Source: Streptomyces sp. Ru71 (lineage in GTDB: Bacteria; Actinomycetota; Actinomycetes; Streptomycetales; Streptomycetaceae). From it: DNA of 64,000 bases. Numbering within the stretch: position 1 is the first letter of the stretch; each line of letters starts with the position of its first letter. The notes beneath the pieces were generated by a model. That model had not been told where the DNA came from. It was given only the letters and a program-made list of their open reading frames with translations, and did not search any database. A program made the position numbers and the translations under genes. Location: assembly GCF_002920535.1 (NCBI RefSeq), contig NZ_PQSS01000019.1:44204-108203 (forward strand), written 5' to 3'. This document shows positions 63,503-64,000 of the stretch, piece after piece.

Positions 63503-64000
63503 ATGAGCACGGAGGCACGCCGCGGCAGCCGCCCCCACCCGGAGTCCCCGCGTCCCGACGGCCCGGCGCCCGACCCGGCCTCCGCATCGGCCACCGACGC
63601 TCCCTCGGGTTCCGCTTCCGGCCTGCTCCCGCATTCCGCTTCCGGGTCGGCCGCACCCCGCTTCCCGTCGCTGCGGCCGGCCGGCGGTGACACCGGCGCC
63701 CCGCCGCCCGCGTCCGCCCGCTACCCCGACGCCCCGCCTCCGCCGCCCGCCTCGGCCCGCTTTCCCGACAGCCCGCCGACCGTCGGCCGGGGGACGGTCG
63801 ACAGGGGCGCCCAGGCACCGGTGCCGGCCGAGACCGCCACGGAGACCACCGCGCGTCTGCGTCCCGTTCCGGCCGCCGCCGAGCCGATGCCCGATGTTGC
63901 TCCGTCGACCCGTTCCGGTTCGCTGACCGGTGCCGTTCCGGTCGCGTCCGGTGCCGCCCGCCTCGGCGACACCGGCGCGTCGGCCGTGTACCGGGGCGAC
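63503..64000 (+). CDS. Disordered protein, partial (C-terminus beyond right edge)
   Basis: An open frame from ATG 63503 to the window end shows 166 residues of Pro/Ala/Ser-rich low complexity, such as ASARYPDAPPPPPASARFPDS. No motif identifies a family. A -10-like TAGAGT lies at 63444-63449 and a G-rich ribosome site (GGGGGG) about 6 bases before the ATG. Such tails often precede membrane or kinase domains in Streptomyces, but the domain here lies beyond the edge. Confidence 0.6.
   Translation, partial: MSTEARRGSRPHPESPRPDGPAPDPASASATDAPSGSASGLLPHSASGSAAPRFPSLRPAGGDTGAPPPASARYPDAPPPPPASARFPDSPPTVGRGTVDRGAQAPVPAETATETTARLRPVPAAAEPMPDVAPSTRSGSLTGAVPVASGAARLGDTGASAVYRGD

Overview
The window is high-GC actinobacterial chromosome, almost certainly Streptomyces. 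Third codon positions are overwhelmingly G or C, GTG starts are common, and many genes begin directly downstream of TANNNT -10 boxes. The content and order (gyl operon, metH, Pup-proteasome, pafBC-tatAC-helY, a rar-type conservon, glnA4 block) match the conserved core of the S. coelicolor chromosome as I remember it. I see no tRNA, rRNA, CRISPR array, insertion sequence or prophage.  Layout: 1-4567 is the glycerol operon on the minus strand (gylR, glpF, glpK, and glpD cut by the left edge). 4917-9257 holds B12-dependent methionine synthase and a HAD hydrolase. 9689-12940 carries two paralogous peptide-type solute-binding lipoproteins with no permease. 13053-19358 holds an orphan response regulator, a RecB-type nuclease with a repetitive N-terminal tail, a CBS-containing site-2 protease, a tRNA m1A58 methyltransferase, a small exported protein and a ferredoxin.  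19608-38409 is the Pup-proteasome region: ATPase arc/mpa, dop, pup, an endonuclease VII-type HNH gene, prcB, prcA, an inserted LacI regulator plus MFS transporter pair, pafA, two FKBP isomerases, pafB, pafC, a zinc ribbon, a small membrane protein, tatA, tatC and a HelY/Ski2-type helicase. This is the same order as pafA-pafB-pafC-tatA-tatC-helY in Mycobacterium tuberculosis.  38809-43502 is a five-gene conservon (kinase-like protein, roadblock, DUF742, GTPase, cytochrome P450 lacking ExxR). 43480-46992 holds a pseudouridine synthase, an acetyltransferase, a siderophore-interacting reductase behind an iron box, and a 5'-3' exonuclease. 47206-50902 is a glycine-betaine ABC importer whose permease is fused to two binding domains. 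51322-54661 has an XRE-cupin regulator coupled to a cytoplasmic binding-protein-like gene, and a TDT transporter divergent from a LysR regulator. 54714-59843 looks like the ethanolamine gamma-glutamylation pathway (glutamine amidotransferase, GntR regulator, glnA4, aldehyde dehydrogenase, SDR). 59869-64000 holds an exported HAD phosphatase, a DUF2510 membrane protein, a fold-III PLP enzyme and the start of a disordered protein.  Main regulatory observations: (a) RecA-NDp/PafBC-type DNA-damage promoter elements directly upstream of the helY-like helicase and of the 5'-3' exonuclease, in a window that also encodes PafB and PafC; (b) a 17-bp palindrome at both gyl promoters; (c) a spaced motif (GCAATGG-N-TC-N6-ATACCTT) present twice around the GntR/glnA4 genes and nowhere else that I noticed; (d) two TACGTA boxes 21 bp apart before the LacI/MFS pair; (e) a series of genes that look leaderless.
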